From contig JAFGKB010000095.1 in NCBI GenBank assembly GCA_016928755.1, positions 1-7,291 on the forward strand: DNA of 7,291 nt. The letters are read 5' to 3'. The notes under the pieces are model-generated. The model was not told the DNA's origin, did not search any database, and saw nothing but the letters and a program-made list of their open reading frames with translations. Positions 5,042-7,291 of the stretch are shown here, one piece after another. Every line of letters begins with the position of its first letter. The stretch's first letter is position 1. This DNA comes from Anaerolineae bacterium. GTDB lineage: Bacteria > Chloroflexota > Anaerolineae > B4-G1 > SLSP01. Both the position numbers and the translations under genes were made by a program.

Positions 5042-5857
5042 TTAATATTCAGCGCGGTTGAACTGCCACAAAGCAATACTGACAAATAGTGTACACCAAA
5101 TAGCCGTCATAACCAGAGGCAATGTTAGCGAGAATGGTAGAGATTCACCAGCAGCAAATGCCGGTAACACACCGGGAAATACCCACGGCGTAACCAAGGA
5201 GAGTTTTCCCAGGAATCCCGGCAGTACTAGGCCGCCAAACAATGTCCCCATCGCACCACCTAATAGTTGGCCGCGTTGATCAACAAATGTGCTTAACATT
5301 AAGGTTAATGCCAGGTAAAACAAGGTATGTAACAATAGCCCTAACACGCTAACCAGATATGATGACAACAGGATAAGTGATCCCTGATTAGCCCAAGAGA
5401 ACAAACCATATGCGATGGCACAAGGTATGATAATCATGGTCACCAAGATACCACCAAAACTGGCGATAAACTTGGAGAGTATGTAGGCAGTGCGTGAGAC
5501 TGGCTTAGTAAGAATCCACTCGGCAACACCGGACTGGCGTTCCCCAAGGAGCAGGTCCTGGGCTAAGACAATCACCCCGGCAGCCAGGAACAACGGCCCA
5601 AGTTGGAAGACGGCTTGCAACCCCATAAGTATGAAGTCCTTATCTGCGACGTTTTGCGCAGGGTCCATTTCAACAGCGATGGGGAGTGCAAATAGAACTA
5701 GTGCCAATAAGCCATCTATAACCACGGTCCATAAAAGCGGTTGTATCCACCAGCGGCGGGTGCCCCACCAAGCATGATTTTCCTTACGGAGCAAGTTGGT
5801 AAAACCACTGCGCCAGCCACGCAACGGGATGCGTTGGAGTTCACTACTTTTTATCAT
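5042..5857 (-). CDS. ABC-2 type transporter permease
   Basis: The 271-residue product has a cytoplasmic N-terminus (PLRGWRSGFTNLLRKEN, a coupling-helix-like region) and about six membrane segments (near 40-62, 82-101, 131-153, 160-189, 199-220, 244-266). Between segments 2 and 3 lies LLLGERQSGVAEWILTKPVSRTAYILSKF (starting at 102), the conserved loop of ABC-2 permeases (E-x-x-x-G-x-x-E/x-x-L-x-x-P-x-x-R-x-x-x-x-x-K). The tail FNRAEY is also typical. It forms the membrane channel for the ATPase encoded just upstream: the ATPase stop codon TAG (5858-5860) touches the permease ATG (5855-5857), and GGAGGG before that stop serves as its ribosome binding site. The complex would export a substrate such as a peptide, lipid or drug; which one cannot be told. 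Confidence 0.88.
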   Translation of the reverse strand: MIKSSELQRIPLRGWRSGFTNLLRKENHAWWGTRRWWIQPLLWTVVIDGLLALVLFALPIAVEMDPAQNVADKDFILMGLQAVFQLGPLFLAAGVIVLAQDLLLGERQSGVAEWILTKPVSRTAYILSKFIASFGGILVTMIIIPCAIAYGLFSWANQGSLILLSSYLVSVLGLLLHTLFYLALTLMLSTFVDQRGQLLGGAMGTLFGGLVLPGFLGKLSLVTPWVFPGVLPAFAAGESLPFSLTLPLVMTAIWCTLFVSIALWQFNRAEY

Positions 5858-6808
5858 CTATGCACCCTCCACAATATTCATAAAGATCTCTTCCAGTTCG
5901 TATTTTTTCTGGTTGAAGCCAGTTACAATAAGCCGTTCATCGGATAAAATCTGCCGGAGCAAATGCTCTTTAGCAGCCTGTTCGTCAGTTACGCTAATTT
6001 GCCATGTTGTTGTGCCGTTATGGTGCAGCCTATCCACCTGAGAAACCCAGGGGAGCTTTACAATACGGGCATGAGCACTATCAATGTCAGCCCCTTCTAA
6101 CGTAACAGTATAGACCATCTGGTCTCCACCATTGAGTAATTGCTCGATAGGACCTTGGGCCACCAATTGCCCGTGGTTGAGGATGGCTACGGTATCACTG
6201 ACCTGCTGGACATCATCAAGAATGTGGGTCGAGTAAAAAATAGTGGTACGTTCCCGTAAACGTTCCATCACGGCCAATACATCGCGCCGTCCAAGCGGGT
6301 CCAACGCCGCAGCCGGCTCATCCAGGATGAGAAGTTCCGGGTCGTTAATCTGCGCTAGAGCCAGACCTAGTCTCTGCCGTTCACCGCCAGAGAAGCCCTT
6401 GACAGGACGGTCAGCTTTATCGGCAAGGCCTACAAGGTCAAGCATATCATCAATCCGTTGTTCAATTTTGGTATCTGGTCCACTGAAGAAGAAATGGGCC
6501 GTAAAACGCAGCGTCTCACGGGCCGTCATGCTGTCGATGAAGTGCGGTTGCTGTGGTAAATAACCAATACGGGCACGGATAGACAAGCTTTCCTGGGTAA
6601 TGTTATGGCCCAAGATTGTACCGGAACCACCGGTAGGCCGGATAAGGCCCAATAATAGCTTCATAGTGGTGGTTTTTCCGGCCCCATTAGGCCCAAGGAA
6701 CCCGAAGATTGAATTTGCCGGCACCGCTAAATCCAGTGATTTGAGCACCGAGACGTTTTTGTAAGTCTTGGATAGGCTATGTGTCTCTATAGCCAATAGA
6801 TGAGTCAT
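5858..6808 (-). CDS. ABC transporter ATP-binding protein (exporter type, CcmA/NatA-like)
   Basis: All ABC ATPase motifs are present in the 316-residue product: Walker A GPNGAGKT (39-46), Q-loop YLPQQ (Q86), signature FSGGE (139-143), Walker B LLILDEP (159-165, catalytic E164), D-loop ALDP (168-171) and switch H195 in STHILDD. The first 215 residues are the nucleotide-binding domain. About 80-100 further residues end in KKYELEEIFMNIV, the C-terminal extension common in ABC-2 exporter ATPases (the LEE-x-F motif). It powers the permease encoded directly downstream with no gap. AGGGAG (6819-6824) ten bases before the ATG is the likely ribosome binding site. Sequence and context point to multidrug, antibiotic or peptide export; the ligand is unknown. 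Confidence 0.93.
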   Translation of the reverse strand: MTHLLAIETHSLSKTYKNVSVLKSLDLAVPANSIFGFLGPNGAGKTTTMKLLLGLIRPTGGSGTILGHNITQESLSIRARIGYLPQQPHFIDSMTARETLRFTAHFFFSGPDTKIEQRIDDMLDLVGLADKADRPVKGFSGGERQRLGLALAQINDPELLILDEPAAALDPLGRRDVLAVMERLRERTTIFYSTHILDDVQQVSDTVAILNHGQLVAQGPIEQLLNGGDQMVYTVTLEGADIDSAHARIVKLPWVSQVDRLHHNGTTTWQISVTDEQAAKEHLLRQILSDERLIVTGFNQKKYELEEIFMNIVEGA

Positions 6809-6874
6809 TGTATATACGCTCCCTAATAGTTTGGTTTGAACTGATCCCCACTCGACAGGGTATATTTAGGATTT

Positions 6875-6903
6875 TTTATAGTTGTTAAATTCTATCATAA
6901 GAA
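6875..6903 (-). promoter_or_regulatory. Candidate promoter of the ABC exporter operon
   Basis: On the minus strand, TTCTTA (6898-6903, weak -35) and TATAAA (6875-6880, 5/6 to the -10) are spaced by 17 bases in an AT-rich stretch. The -10 lies 66 bases before the ATG at 6808. Other AT-rich hexamers nearby (TATGAT, TAAATA) are alternatives, so the exact site is uncertain. Confidence 0.35.
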
Positions 6904-6986
6904 TATCGTATAAGTATGATTTTGTCTCTGGGCAGGTGGACTGATTTGGACCTAGCCATTAGGACTAATTTCGGTTGGAGAGGTTA

Positions 6987-7291
6987 GATTCCTCAGCTTC
7001 GTTCGGAATGACGGGGAGTGAGGCGAGATTCCTCAGCTTCGTTCGGAATGACGGGGTGGCAAGGCGAGATTCCTCAACTTCGTTCGGAATGACGGGGTGG
7101 CAAGGCAAGATTCCTCAGCTTTGTTCGGAATGACGGGGTGGCAAGGCGAGATTCCTCAGCTTCGTTCGGAATGACGGGGTGGCAAGGCAAGATTCCTCAG
7201 CTTTGTTCGGAATGACGGGGTGGCAAGGCAAGATTCCTCAGCTTCGTTCGGAATGACGGGGTGGCAAGGCAAGATTCCTCAGCTTCGTTCG
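6987..7291. repeat. Tandem array of a ~41-bp unit bearing the ATTCC...GGAAT palindrome
   Basis: Copies begin at 6987, 7027, 7068, 7109, 7150, 7191, 7232 and 7273; the last is cut by the window edge. The first spacing is 40 bases and the rest are exactly 41. Each unit has a core starting GATTCCTCAGCTTCGTTCGG and ending AATGACGGGG, then a constant spacer GTGGCAAGGC(A/G)A. Copies differ by single bases: CAACTTC in the third, CTTTGTT in the fourth and sixth, and A or G in the spacer. ATTCC and GGAAT can pair across a 12-base loop. The spacers are repeated, so this is not CRISPR. The core resembles a short element dispersed in many genomes, here expanded in tandem. No coding frame survives because each unit carries a TGA and the period shifts frame. 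Confidence 0.93.

Noticed and set aside
5058..6563. Plus-strand open frames of 70-106 codons opposite the ABC transporter genes
   Set aside because: They lie antisense to clear transporter genes, have composition unlike real proteins (rich in Arg, Ser, Pro), and show no domain or ribosome binding site.
6987..7291. Possible CRISPR array (regularly spaced repeats)
   Set aside because: The sequence between cores is itself repeated and only about 12 bases long, so there are no unique spacers; no cas genes are nearby.

Overview
The window looks like a bacterial chromosome segment of moderate GC, most consistent with a free-living Chloroflexota (Anaerolineae/Caldilineae-like) genome. That guess rests on the style of the exported thioredoxin-fold protein, the ABC-2 exporter proteins and the many short palindromic repeats between genes. 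It is an inference; no rRNA or marker gene is present to confirm it.

Left end (1-627, minus strand): the N-terminal part of an exported thioredoxin-fold protein with a CGHC active site runs off the left edge. Behind it is a very short AbrB/MazE-type swapped-hairpin DNA-binding protein (43 aa). It has a strong ribosome binding site, no toxin partner, and a 13-bp inverted repeat covering its likely promoter.

Centre-left (about 690-3130, plus strand): a two-gene operon with an ATGA overlap. The first gene encodes a Schlafen AlbA_2-type domain joined to a C-terminal GHKL-like ATPase domain (COG2865-like). The second encodes a ParA/MinD-family deviant Walker ATPase. No ParB, replication gene or recognisable centromere array is present, so this is not an ordinary partition locus. 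It is the best candidate here for a poorly described system, possibly a defence or DNA-sensing module.

Middle junction (3131-3351): the two halves of the window converge on a scar region. It holds the C-terminal remnant of a GNAT acetyltransferase (minus strand), a nested hairpin element and two exact copies of a 25-nt repeat. The last copy supplies the stop codon of the flavodoxin gene.

Right half (3346-6808, minus strand): a gene cluster reading ABC ATPase, ABC-2 permease, CPBP (CAAX/Abi) intramembrane protease, a tiny broken membrane-peptide frame with an internal TGA, and flavodoxin. The ATPase and permease genes abut exactly and must form one exporter. The protease has its own likely promoter. 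The ABC/CPBP combination suggests peptide export, immunity or envelope maintenance, but the substrate is unknown.

Right end (6987-7291): a tandem array of at least eight copies of a roughly 41-bp unit carrying the dispersed ATTCC...GGAAT palindrome, running off the window edge.
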